Positions 11,830 through 23,039 of a DNA stretch of 64,000 nucleotides are shown here, piece after piece (the stretch's first letter is position 1; each line of letters starts with the position of its first letter). The DNA comes from Neckera pumila (lineage: Eukaryota; Streptophyta; Bryopsida; Hypnales; Neckeraceae), in the NCBI GenBank assembly GCA_963969595.1, contig OZ018417.1, positions 8,868,501-8,932,500 of the forward strand, given 5' to 3'. The notes below the pieces were generated by a model. That model was not told the origin of the DNA. It ran no database searches and was given only the letters and a program-made list of their open reading frames with translations. Both the position numbers and the translations under genes were made by a program.

Positions 11830-14289
11830 CACTACAAGAAAAAGGGCCAAAATGCGACTAGAGATAAACAACTGGATGTCCACAATGACTAGAAAACGAC
11901 TACGGCTCCCTAATTGCACCAACGCTGCTAACCCTACAACCCTTGAACCACCACAGAGTCGCCATAGAGTCGCGTCCGCGACTGCGAGATGAAGAGTTAA
12001 CAAAAGGTGAGTTTCATCTGCACATTCCGTTGACAGTGTCGTTAACAGTCTGATGTGGCAGGGTGGCATTGAAGATGACTAAAAATATAACTGTAGCACG
12101 ACTAAGAAATGACTGTAATGTAACTGGTAGATGACTTTGAGACAAATATGTAACTGGCAGACGACTTCTTGGCTTATTGATGGAAAAAGAAAAAGAAAGA
12201 GGCTACTACAAAAGACATGATAGAAAAAGATGTTCCGTACAACCTTGATTTTACTGTAGGGCCATTGTAGAATGAATGACTAATCACTGTATTTTGGCGC
12301 AAAATAGTTTTAATCTTTATGATGTTTCCATGCAATATAGTGTTAAAGGATGCAACTTTAACAAGATGATGTGTTGTCTACAAACAAATTAATAAATGTT
12401 AGGCAATTAAAGTGCCTTAGTTCCTAAATACTTTTAGTATGTACTCTTTGTTTATTTTTTTATTTTTTTGTAGGGATCAAATGATTTGAAGTCATTCATC
12501 TGAGCTTTAAAATATGATGCATACAAAAAGGCTTCTTTTTTTATTTCTTGTTCATTCTCTTTTTAAAATTTATTTTAGTCTTTTCATCTCTTTTTCTACC
12601 TTTTTCTTTTTCATGTGTTGTTGATTTTTTTATTTTTCTCTTATTAGTTTCATTTGCTGTTATTTCCTAGAATTTTTTATAAAAACAAACATAATTATTT
12701 ATTTATTTTGGTAATTTTATTCCTTCATATTGTTTTAGAGTTTTGTAATCCTTGTAATTTATTTTTTGTTACTCAATTTTTTCCTTTTCTATTTTCTTCT
12801 TCATTTCTTTAAATCTTTTTTGACTTTTTCTTTTCTTTAGTCTTTATTTATCTTCTTAAATTTATTTCTTCAACCTTCTTTAAAAAGAAAAAATTATTTT
12901 TTTCTTCTCTTATAAATTATTCATTCCCAATGGCCTTTTTGTTTTGTTAGGGTCTCATGTTTTCTTTGTCGGGGTTTACTTTGAAATTCATTTATACTCC
13001 TACTAGGACAACAACTATAATTTCTCATTTGCATTGGTAACTTTGCAATATTTCCAGACATTTCATATGATTCAAAACAGACATTCTGAAGGTTCCAACG
13101 TAAAGGTAGGAAGGTGTTTTCATAGTTGTAGCCGCAATTGTTAAAGCTTATTCCCCTCTTACATGAACAACAATGCTCCTTCTCTGGTGTTGTTGTAGAA
13201 TGACTTCTTAAGACTGCAAAATGACTTCTTGCGATTGCAGAACGACTTCTTGCAACTGCAAAATGAGTTGAAACATCTTGGATCACTGTAGAGCTATTCA
13301 ACTAAATATCCTTTCTAATACTTTTCTCAAAATTGTCCATAACTTTTGATTTGAGGCTCAAAATATAAAATGGATTTTTGGAGATGAAAGTGAGGTTGAT
13401 TTACCAACTTTTTTTAGTTCAAAGGTTTTTGAAAAAAATTAATCTACCATGCTTAAATGAGATTTGAAATACTACCCGTAACACAATTCCTGCGTTTTAC
13501 ATATCCCACATGGTTTGTCTTGTCTCCTACCACCCCACTAGTATAAAAGCCTTGTCATTTCATTTCTTCTTACTCACACATTAAGTGGCTTTGAAAGCCA
13601 AGTGGCACATGTCAATTACAATGTATGGTGTATGGTGTACAATGTACGATGTATGGTATACGATGTATGGTGTATGGTGTATATTATACGGTGTATGGTA
13701 TATGATGTATTGTATGTAGTGTATTGTATATGGTATATTATTGTGAAACTTTGAATGTATTGATATGTGACTACATTATGACTACTCAAATAATGGGCCC
13801 CACATTCTTTTCTACACACATCATGTTAATTTTAAAATTATTCAAAAATGACTAGAAATGTCAATAATAACATCAACAGCAAAGTCTACAAAATGATTGC
13901 AAAATGATTCAAAAACGACTCAAAAATGACTTCCTACATGGCCATCCACATCAGATTCATCATGGGTCAGTCATGACTTTAAAACAACTTCAAAACGACT
14001 GGCCACGTGGATGTCCATGTCAGATGTTTTAGAAGTTCCACACTCCCACTTTCCACATGGCAGCTCTACAGACATTTCCTTAAGCCCAACTTTCTTTATC
14101 ACTTCATCCATTTCTACCTTGGATGTAGAAATGGATGGTGATAATAGAAGTCTAGTTGTTTATAAACGACTTGTCCTAAACGACTGCAGGGCCTTGAGTC
14201 GTTTTGCAGTCGTTTTGTCCGGAACGACTGCTTTTCAGTCGTTTTGCAGTCGTTTCTTGAAGTTGTTTTTTCATCATTTTTTTGCAGTG
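11830..14289. mobile_element. Non-autonomous CACTA (En/Spm-type) transposon
   Basis: The left end reads CACTACAAGAAAAAGGGCC and the right end, read inward, CACTGCAAAAAAATGATG. Both are flanked by GTA (11,827-11,829 and 14,290-14,292), a perfect 3-bp target duplication. Subterminal regions at both ends carry many copies of CGACT-type motifs (AAAACGACTGCAAA near the right end, AACGACTACGG near the left), the usual binding-site arrangement of CACTA elements. Length is 2,460 bp. No TNP1/TNP2-like coding sequence was found; the interior holds T-rich filler, a TGTATGGTG minisatellite, and a segment (about 13,320-13,580) related to the inverted-repeat element at 42.3-42.9 kb. It therefore depends on a transposase supplied elsewhere. 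Confidence 0.85.
13620..13740. repeat. TGTATGGTG minisatellite
   Basis: Degenerate tandem copies of a short TGTATGGTGTACGA-like unit lie inside the CACTA element. Confidence 0.8.
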
Positions 14290-15260
14290 GTATCACCTAT
14301 TGTATTCAATGGAACCGTGTATCCATAGTATCAGTTAGTATTATATTGTTATTTAGTCGTGTTATGGCATCCTTTGTTAATCATGTGGATTTATTTATGT
14401 TCTTAATTTGCATCGATAGCATGCACTTATCTTTTGCATTTTTGCTTTGCAATATATGCACTACTTTGGAGGGAGAGAGAGAGGGAGAGAGAGAGAGAGC
14501 TCGATATTCCACCCCAAAGAATGATGGAAAAGGGAGCTCCAAGTCCATGATTCACAGATTCACAAGCATATTGTAAATCTAATCGGTACAATATACTAAA
14601 CATTTTTTACCAGTAGTTTAATGTTTAGGAGGATTCAGCAAATTGAGTTTTTTAATGAGGTTTAGCCAAATAAATTTTCTTCACTCAATCTATTCTGTTT
14701 GTTTAGAGGGGCTTTAGATGTAGGGGTGAAAGTGGTTGTTATCTTTCCCGAAATTTGAATTCGATCTAAAATTGATTTTTGGATGCTGTTGATTCTTGAA
14801 TGTTGTTGCTTTTAGGTGGGCATTCATCCAACTATAGCTGAGGAGCTCGTCACACTTCAAACACCCACAAGGAGAATTAATCCCAAGGGTAAAGTTGTCA
14901 AGGTATAGGTTAATGTATAGGTCAATATTGACATAAGAAGCATTGCAATCCCTATCACAAAGTGCATCAATTATAACAAGAACGCATGCACATGAACACA
15001 AACACAAACACTAGGAATACAAGCATAGCGTTTATTTCCCATATTGAATGTGTAATTCTAATTCACCTCCACATTATTCTCCAATTCACTCCCACACTAT
15101 AATTGCACTAGTAATGGACAATGCACTAGTATTGCACACGCACCTATGTAGTTATTTTCAATGTTAGTTTTAAAGATAAAGACTATGAATAAAAATAAGA
15201 ATATTTATAATAGATCCAACATTTTTCAATATGTGTTTTTATGGGTGATTTCCGGGGGGG
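14290..15260. other. Intergenic DNA with a short GA tract
   Basis: A GA-rich simple repeat lies near 14,470-14,500. No gene is supported. Confidence 0.5.
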
Positions 15261-16173
15261 CACACGTCTTGTTTGGACTAATTAAGGGGGGTGGGGGATC
15301 AAAATCCAAATAAATATATATTGTACTACAAATACAACTTGACTACATCTACAGCTTGTCTTTTGCAAGGTTAAGTCCTTTTATTTTTAAAGTGGCTTGC
15401 TTCCACTTTAGTTAATTCATTTTAATTTTATCTATCTCACTTTATTGTCTAGAGTGTAATCAAGTTGTTTTCTTTAAGGTTTTTCTTTAAAACTTGATTT
15501 TGACATTTGAAATCATTTAACTTGCTTTTAAGCAAATGAACTTTTATTACATTGAACAAATTATTTTGCAGTGCTTGATTTCATCTTGAGAAACTTTTTT
15601 AAAATTTAAAGTGGAGTTAGGAGGGGTTTGAGAAGTGAGGTACAAAAAGACCTATAATTTCTTCTTACCTTTGACACTATTCATATACTTCAATGATATA
15701 TGTTTAGATTGATTATTTCAAAGTTTTGGAATTGCTAATGTTTTATTTTTCTTATGATATTTCTAATGAGCCCAATTTGCATAAGAACTAAACTTCTTCT
15801 CACAATGCCTTTTAATTATTTTGTTTAAAACATGGATGAATTATTATTTGATTTATTGATGTACTAAATGATCCATGAATTCTTTTCACTTGTCGTTGCA
15901 GTTTAATACAATTGTAAGCCTTAACCAATTAGCTTTGGATTTGCTTTCTAGTGAGCTTCCTACAATTTATTAGTAGTTCTTCTTGATGAAACAGTACAAT
16001 CTATACACCAAGCTCTTTCATGTTTAGTATATACATTTTTAGATTGTAAATGACTCTTGTAATGATAAAAAATAGCTATTAACATCAAATTTTGCAATTT
16101 GCAATATTATTTGAAGATGATGAGTTTGCGGCAATGCTTGATGATTATATTGTACAAGTGCATAAAGAATAAT

Positions 16174-16292
16174 CATTAGATGATATTTGGGGGTCTTGGA
16201 AGGCCATTTCAGGCCCGTTCCTTGATCTGCCCAGATTTAGTGAACGCCAGTACGGGGGTGTCAGAATTTTTTTTTCAAAAAAAAAAAAAGAA

Positions 16293-16356
<64 letters not shown>

Positions 16357-16520
16357 CCAAAATATCATTTTAAGCAAAAAATAATTTTTTTTTTTTTTTT
16401 CAAAAAACGACGTGGCAGTCGTTGTGCCACGTCAACTGCTGCTATGTTCCCGCAGTTTGGGAACGCAGCAAACAGCAGGGGAACTTGAAGCCCTCCAAGA
16501 CCCCCAAATCTCATCTAATG
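16174..16520. mobile_element. TIR element, family M (CATTAGA ends)
   Basis: The left end is CATTAGATGATATTTGGGGG and the right end, read inward, is CATTAGATGAGATTTGGGGG. It is absent from the matching place in repeat S copy 2 (about 22,215), which demonstrates an insertion. It contains a long TA microsatellite. Comparison with the empty site does not reveal a clear target duplication, so the superfamily is unresolved. Confidence 0.75.
16296..16353. repeat. (TA)n microsatellite
   Basis: An uninterrupted TA run inside the family M element. Confidence 0.95.
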
Positions 16521-16909
16521 TTTTACGTGACCCTTTTGTCTTTTGAAACCATAAAGACAAACCAACCTCTACTATATGCAACTACGATAGAGCCAACCCA
16601 ACGCAACTATGTAAGGCTCCAATGACTTGAATTGTGAGAATTGTATCTATTATCAATGATACCAATCCTTTGGGAGTATGAAGCCTTATATTCTTCTTTT
16701 ATTTAAAACTCCACTATTTCATAACTCTGTGGAATTCATACCAATGACAAATGGTAATGACTTGAGTGAAATTGAAGTGGTAGTCATCCCGGTGAGATGA
16801 CAATGACTTGAATGATATTGTCACCGCAAGTGAAATCAGAACTTCAAATAGCATCAACACTTCAATCAATTCCAAGACCTGACAACAACGCAGATACATT
16901 CATACTTAA

Positions 16910-17655
16910 CCCCTAAAGGACCAAATGGCATTTTTTTGGCAATATAGCAATTTTGGGCAGCTCACTACGAATGGAAATTTTATTTTTATTCTTTGAAAAT
17001 TTCACACAACATGTACCCAACAAGTAGCTCTAAGGCCCAACAATTTTCAAAACTTTTGATTACATGGTTAAAAAGTTACTGGATGATATGTCATTTTCAA
17101 CAGTCTGCGGACAGCTTAAAAAAATTCTAAAAAATCATTTAAAAAATTAAAAAAAGCATAGGATGTATATTGTTTATTTCAACATTACAATCGTTGTAAT
17201 TGACATTTTTTAATTCCATAATTAAATTCTTAACAATTTTGTGTTTTGAATCATTTTGTACTTCTTTCTACAACCTATTTTTTTCCTATATGTTGTACAA
17301 TTCCAAATGATCTGAAATTTTTCAAGCATGTAGCCAACTTGCTTTGAAAAATGAATTCAAAGAGTAACCACCATTTTAGACATTTTTTCATTTAAATGTG
17401 ACCTTGTGAAGTGCAGCTGCCCGGTTTTTTGCAGGGCCCAAAAAAGGGGTTTTGTCAATTCAAATGCTAGCATCTTGCAATCTACAAGGTGGAAAATTCT
17501 GAAATTTTTTCTACATATTCTCAAACAAGATTACTACAAGATACTACGGTTACATATGTCCCAATTTTTTTTTGAATTTTGAATTTTGATACTTGTACTA
17601 GAAATGGCAATTTGGGAGTGTTTTTGGTGAAAACATAGTCTCCGACCTTTAGAGA
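16910..17655. mobile_element. TTAA-flanked piggyBac-like MITE, copy Pb
   Basis: TTAA (16,906-16,909) is followed by CCCCTAAAGGACCAAATGG. The right end reads GACCTTTAGAGA followed by TTAA (17,656-17,659). Repeat S copy 2 is continuous across the homologous position with a single TTAA (22,586-22,589), so the element and one TTAA are the exact difference between the copies. The interior shares long segments with the elements at 3503-4361 and 53,650-54,656, and has no coding frame of note. Confidence 0.85.
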
Positions 17656-17713
17656 TTAAACCAGTTTTGACTTGTTCCTTCATATTGCTAGGAATTAAGG
17701 GCTTGTTTATTGG

Positions 17714-17797
17714 CTTGTAAGTTCACTAAAAATTGAGCCCGTAGGTACCTACCCAAAATCTGATTTGTCCCCCGCGACGACAATGGGACTTTAGGGG
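17714..17797. mobile_element. Terminal fragment of a family P2 TTAA element
   Basis: This ends CAATGGGACTTTAGGGG then TTAA (17,798-17,801). Read inward it matches the 6465 element, including the GGTACCTACG motif. The rest of the element is missing. Confidence 0.6.
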
Positions 17798-17811
17798 TTA
17801 ATACATCTTAG

Positions 17812-17945
17812 GTCTATTTTTAGCAAAATTTTACTAGAATATATGTGTTTCTAGTAATATTTTGCTGAAATTGCCTTAAAGTCATTATTTAAAACCTTAT
17901 GTCTAGGACTATATTTAAAAACTCACTTAAGCAATAAAATAGATT
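17812..17945. mobile_element. Truncated copy of the 53.1-kb CACTA-type hairpin
   Basis: The segment around TAGCAAAATTTTACTAGAA and CTTATGTCTAGGACTATA matches the inner hairpin and right arm of 53,092-53,313, without the CACTA termini. Confidence 0.65.
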
Positions 17946-18141
17946 GTCTTGTGGTGTATTTTTGGATCTTCAGCAATGCAGTGTAAATGTAATAAAGATT
18001 AGCAAAAGAAAAGACTAGTTTTCATGTGAGGGTGCTATTTTGTGAGCTTGGGAGTGTGAGCTCGGGAGTTTGAAAGCATGTGAGCTTCTATTTTTGGGTG
18101 TCATTTCTTAAGTTCTTTGGCTGTAGGACCTATGACCGTGG

Positions 18142-18964
18142 CATTGGAGAAAAAACAAGGCCTCCGAAGGGCCGCTCTACAAACCTCTGAGGACCCTATA
18201 GATTATCTTTTTTTCCGCTTAAGCATTAGTTTTTCTCCTATATTGCAATGTCGGATGCTTGGCAGTGGCTAGCCCAAAAATTGACTACAAAGTGGTAAAA
18301 AATTAAGGTTAAGATATCCTTATGCACCAAATGTCCAAAAATAGTCTAATGACCACCTACCACCAATTTTTTTTTGATAACATTGTAGAAGTCTCATTTC
18401 ATTGATATTTGGTGAGTATGAAGGGTAGAGAGGTTGCTTTTATAGCAAAATGGATTATCCACCATGAATCCATAAAGGCTACGGGAGAATTTAAAGATAG
18501 TTTACTCATTGTCAAATGACTGAAGATACATATCCTACATGGATTGTTGACCCTACCACTAGCCCACTTGCATAAAGAGTTGGACCTCTTTTCATTTTCT
18601 AACTCACAAAATTAAATAAGTGGCTATTGAAGCTAGTTACTTTTAGCAACTAACTTCAATAGTTTTTTTAATTTGGATTATTTGAAACAAATTTATTTTG
18701 TTTCAATTAAGTCAAATTAAATCCAATTAAAACAAATTAAGCAGCTTAATTTAATTTAATTTGACATAATTGAAATAAATGTCAATTAAACACTTTAGAT
18801 ACATTTTATAGTTGCAAAAATAGTCATGGCTTGACTATTTTTGCAAAAGTCAGACTAATTGACAATGCAAGTCGGACCCTTTTCATAGCCTCCATATCCA
18901 CTATGTAATAGCTTGGTATGTCACTCCAAAGCAGCCCTCCGAAGGCCTGAGATTTCTTCTAATG
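18142..18964. mobile_element. Family M TIR element (possibly composite)
   Basis: The left end is CATTGGAGAAAAAACAAGGC; the right end, read inward, is CATTAGAAGAAATCTCAGGC. Both continue into GGCCTTCGGAGGGC-type sequence. The interval includes the start of repeat R copy B, so this may be two element ends brought together rather than one element. Related left ends lie at about 6326 and 20,492, and a related right end at about 4799. Confidence 0.45.
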
Positions 18965-20626
18965 GATTATGATATAGGTCTAATTGAAGATGAACAACAA
19001 AACATAGGGTGTGAGTTGATTCTTCATGATTACAAAATTAACCCACTTACATCATTTATGATTCAACAACACAATACATAACCATTAGAAAGGCATGAAA
19101 ACTTTAAGAAAAAGTTTCAGAAAATGATATGTGCACCAAGGCATAGGAATAATAAAAATAGCCAAAATTTGTCATATATGAAAAAAATGGGACATATTAA
19201 GCATGAAAACAAGCATAGGAAAATAATGCAAATAGAATTCCAAGTGCATCTTTGTGAAGAGCAGTAGTAGAGGATTTGGATGCTAAACTGTTGGCACTAG
19301 TGGAATGCTCTCCATCAGAGAGTCATCTATAAAGCACAATTAAGCACATGAGGATCTACTAAATGGGCCCTAGAAGTCCATTCCAATCGAATCATGCATA
19401 TATTGCAAATTGTTTTGCTATTGCCTCTATGTACACCGATAGCTGAAAAAGATTTTAAAATGCTTTTAAAGAAATTTGGATTTGCAAAGAACAATTGATG
19501 ATTCAACTTCTTCATTTCCTCAACTTGCCTACAAAATTAACACTACAAATATAAGTATCAAGCACATCATACAACTTCAAAATTGTCTTTACAAAGTTGA
19601 AGGATCCACTTACTTAGATTTTTCCATAATCTTTCGATCCACATTTCTTCATTGTTTAGATCAATAGGAGTAGCAAGACCTATAGGGTGTTGAGATGGTA
19701 TTGCCTCCATTGCCACCCTACAAACAAGGGGAGCAAGCAAAGCATAAAATATAGACTTGTCCTTTTCCAAAGCTAGAATGTGGCAACTTGAAGCTTGACA
19801 AGCATGGAATCGCTATTGGAACTAGTGTACATAGAAAAGTTTAATCATAATTTTTCATGAAGTAAAACGATTGGAGCAAGTAATGACATGAAAGAAATGC
19901 AAAGTGGAACAAACTTGTTACAACGGTGCAATCCATGACTATGTTACTAGACAAAATAGTTGCATGGATCAACATTTGCATGAAAAGGGAGCCATTTTCA
20001 TGCAAACCTCATTCATTGTAACATCTTTCTTGTTCCAGAATTTTTGAAGGTTTTCATTGCGGGCAACATTTATACCAACTGCCTCATGAGCTGGAACTTT
20101 TTAAAACAAAATCTTTGACATAGGTTGTCCATCTTTGACATATAGTTCTATACTTCTAATTGAAACTGCAGTCTGCAGACCATAAAAAATTAGGATCCAC
20201 AATGAAAAATTAAAAGAAATTTAGATGGAAATCAAGATGCTTTAGGAAATATTGTACTATAGATAAAGGGTGTGATGGCAATGTCCGATGCAGCCACTTC
20301 ATGACCCATTGGTATGGCTTTTATTGAAATCCAAATTCATTCAAGAACCCCAAAAGGTATGACTTGATTTCATGGCTGAAAGTAGGTGCATTATAAATAA
20401 GCCTCCACCATTGTATAGACGATTCTCCACAAAGTCAAAGATGGGTTGTAACCAAATAACCAATCCACCGAGAATTGGTTCTATCTTGGCATTAGAGAAA
20501 TAATTGGGCCTTTGGAGGGCTGTTGTGCAACCTTCATAGGACCCCAAAGTTTATCTTTCTTTCCTCTATTCTCGATAAGTTTTTGTCAGTTTGTCTGATG
20601 ACTATCAGTGGCTCCAAATCCAAGTT
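18420..20626. repeat. Dispersed repeat R, copy B
   Basis: Homologous to 3370-6460 but without the TTAA insertion found in copy A. It lies between the two copies of repeat S. Confidence 0.8.
19240..20545 (-). pseudogene. Decayed multi-exon gene, possible DNA methylase-like (copy B)
   Basis: This is the counterpart of the broken gene in copy A. On the minus strand an exon reads ALEKDKSIFYALLAPL-like sequence and continues to NNEEMWIERLWKNL, followed by donor CTAA|GTAAGTGG and, about 100 bp on, acceptor TTTTGTAG before QVEEMKKLNHQLFFANPNFF. This splice pair is intact here but mutated in copy A. The last exon is shortened by an indel and stops at about 19,327, where copy A continues. Stops interrupt the upstream exons. 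A methylase origin is suggested only by the short motif set and is uncertain. Confidence 0.4.
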
Positions 20627-20718
20627 TTAATGTTCAATAATGAATTTTAAGGCACTCTAATGCACCTTAATATATAATTCTTGAATACCTTTAAGTTGGA
20701 TGCTAATTGAACTCTAAC

Positions 20719-21038
20719 CATTAGAAGAAAAATGAGGCCAAAGATGGGCCACAAATTATCTTGGAGCTCCCAAACTTGGAAGCTTTGTTCCAATGGAACA
20801 TTTCCATGCCACATAGACTGCTAACTTTGCGGGACAATGCCACATTAGCAAATTGTTAAAAAAATATGTTATTAATTTTTTTCAAAACTATTAAAAAAAT
20901 TTCCAAAGTCTGAAGGTTTTTTCAATTATTTATTTATTTATTTATTCATTTTTAATTTCCCAATGGTGGAAATAGCTTGCTTCCAACATTGAAAACAACC
21001 CTAAAATGGCCTTTTTGTGGCCTCATTTTTTTCTAATG
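20719..21038. mobile_element. Family M TIR element
   Basis: The left end is CATTAGAAGAAAAATGAGGC; the right end, read inward, is CATTAGAAAAAAATGAGGCC. Length is about 320 bp and it is non-coding. No clear target duplication was seen. Confidence 0.7.
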
Positions 21039-21317
21039 AGTATGAACTACTACAAAGTGGAGTTGAATTGAAATAGAGTTATTTTTAGAATCTTATATAG
21101 AAAATTAGAATATTATTATTTAATCTAAATGAAATTAGAATTGGTATATAATATATTATATTAATTGAACTTGACTATATTTAATCTTAAGATGTAGTTA
21201 GTTGATGATATATTCATGATAATTTTGAAAGTATATTGCTAGTCAGAATTTATTGCATAGTGGCTTGATTTGTGGCATAGGAAAAATTGTAAGAAGAAAG
21301 GAATCCAAAAATTTATT

Positions 21318-22650
21318 TGGACTAATTAAGGGAAGGGGGGTGATCAAAATCCAAATAAATATATGTTGTACTATAAGTGCAACTTGACTACATCTACAAT
21401 ATGTCTTTAACAAGGCTAAGTCCTTTTACTACTAAAGTGGCTTGCTTCCACTTTAATTAATTCATTCTAATTTTATCACTTTTCTCACTTTGTTGTCCAA
21501 AGTATAATCAAGTTGTTTCTTTATGTTGAACAAATTGCTTTGCATTGCATGATTTCATCTTGAGAAGCTTTCTTTAATTTAAAGTGGAATTAGGAGGGGT
21601 TTGAGAAGGAAGATACAAGAAGACCTATAATTTCTTCTTACCTTTGACACTATTAAGGATCTTGCATAAGGATTAACAATTCATACAAGAAGCATTTCTA
21701 GAATCTAATTTATCAATATGAATTCATATACTTCAATGATATATGTTTAGGTTGATTATTTCAAAGTTTTGGAATTGCTAATGTTTTATTTTTCTTATGA
21801 TATTTCTAATGAGCCCAATTTGCATAAGAATTAAAAATTTTCTCATGTTGCCTTTTAATTATTTTGTTTAAAACATGGATGAATTATTATTTGATTTATT
21901 GATGTACTAAATGATCCATGAACTCTTTTCACTTGTCGTTGCAGTTTAATACAATTGTAAGCCTTAACCAATTAGCTTTGGATTTGCTTTATAGTGAGCT
22001 TCCTACAATTTATTAGTAGTTCTTCTTGATGAAATAGTACAATCTATACACCAAGCTCTTTTATGTTTAGTATATACATTTTTAGATTGTAAATGACTCT
22101 TGTAATGATAAAAAATAGCTATTAACATCAGATTTTGCAATTTGCAGTATTATTTGAAGATGATGAGTTTGCGGCAATGCTTGATGATCATATTGTATAA
22201 GTGTATAAAGAATAATTTTCACATGACCGTTATGTCTTTCGGAACTATGCATCCTCTACTATATGCAACTACAATAGAGCCAACCCAACGCAAGGCTCCA
22301 ATGACTTGAATTGTGAGAATTGTACCTATTATCAATGGTACCAATCCTTTGGGAGTATAAAGACTTATATTCCTCTTTTATTTGTAACTCCACTATTTCA
22401 TAACTCCGTGAAGTCATATCAGTGACACATGGTAATCACTTGAGTGATATTGCTGTGGGAGTCATCCTGGTGACAAATGACAATGACTTGAATGATATTG
22501 TCACCGCAAGCGAAATCAGCACTTCAAATAGCATCAACATTTCAATCAATTCCAAGACCTGACAATAGCGCAGATACATTAAGTCTTAAACCAGTTTCGA
22601 CTTATTCCTTCATGTTGCTAGGAATTAAGGGCTTGTTTGATGGCCTCTGA
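21318..22650. repeat. Dispersed repeat S, copy 2
   Basis: Collinear with 15,262-17,713 without its two insertions. It retains the exon-like LFEDDEFAAMLDD sequence with a changed codon and an earlier stop. It has about 65 bp (21,655-21,720) missing from copy 1 and lacks about 75 bp present there. It preserves the empty TTAA at 22,586-22,589. Confidence 0.75.
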
Positions 22651-23039
22651 GTATTGTAAGTTATATCATTGGATTATCTTGAGTGGTGGTTGTTGTTTTA
22701 TAAAAGAAATAAAAAAATCTACATCTACAAAACACCTTGCAAGGACAAATTGCAATTAGATATACAGACAAATTGATGGAACAATTGGAGAATTGTATTT
22801 AGTAAACATTACATTTAGCATGCGTGTTCAAGTTTTAGAGGAAAATTGCATTTGTCAATTTGAAAATGGTTTTGGAACATCCTATCAAGGTCTTATTAAC
22901 AATGGTAAACTTGAGAGTATGTAAGTACAAATGTAATAAATACAAACCAAGTCTTTTATTTTTTATATTTGAATTTTTTAGTTTTTGAGTCTTCAAAGTA
23001 TCCTTAATTCTTGTAGACTATAAAGTTTTTTTTTAATAA

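Larger units (their letters stand above)
15262..17713. repeat. Dispersed repeat S, copy 1 (with two insertions)
   Basis: Apart from the elements at 16,174-16,520 and 16,910-17,655, this is collinear with 21,318-22,650. It contains an exon-like end on the plus strand: an acceptor-like TTTGCA stretch precedes codons reading LFEDDEFAAMLDDYIVQV followed by HKE and a stop at about 16,170. An upstream exon-like piece follows TTGTCGTTGCAG near 15,900. The parent gene is not recognised. Confidence 0.75.

Noticed and set aside
16145..16488. Frames encoding YIYIYI across the TA run
   Set aside because: These are translated microsatellite sequence inside a TIR element.
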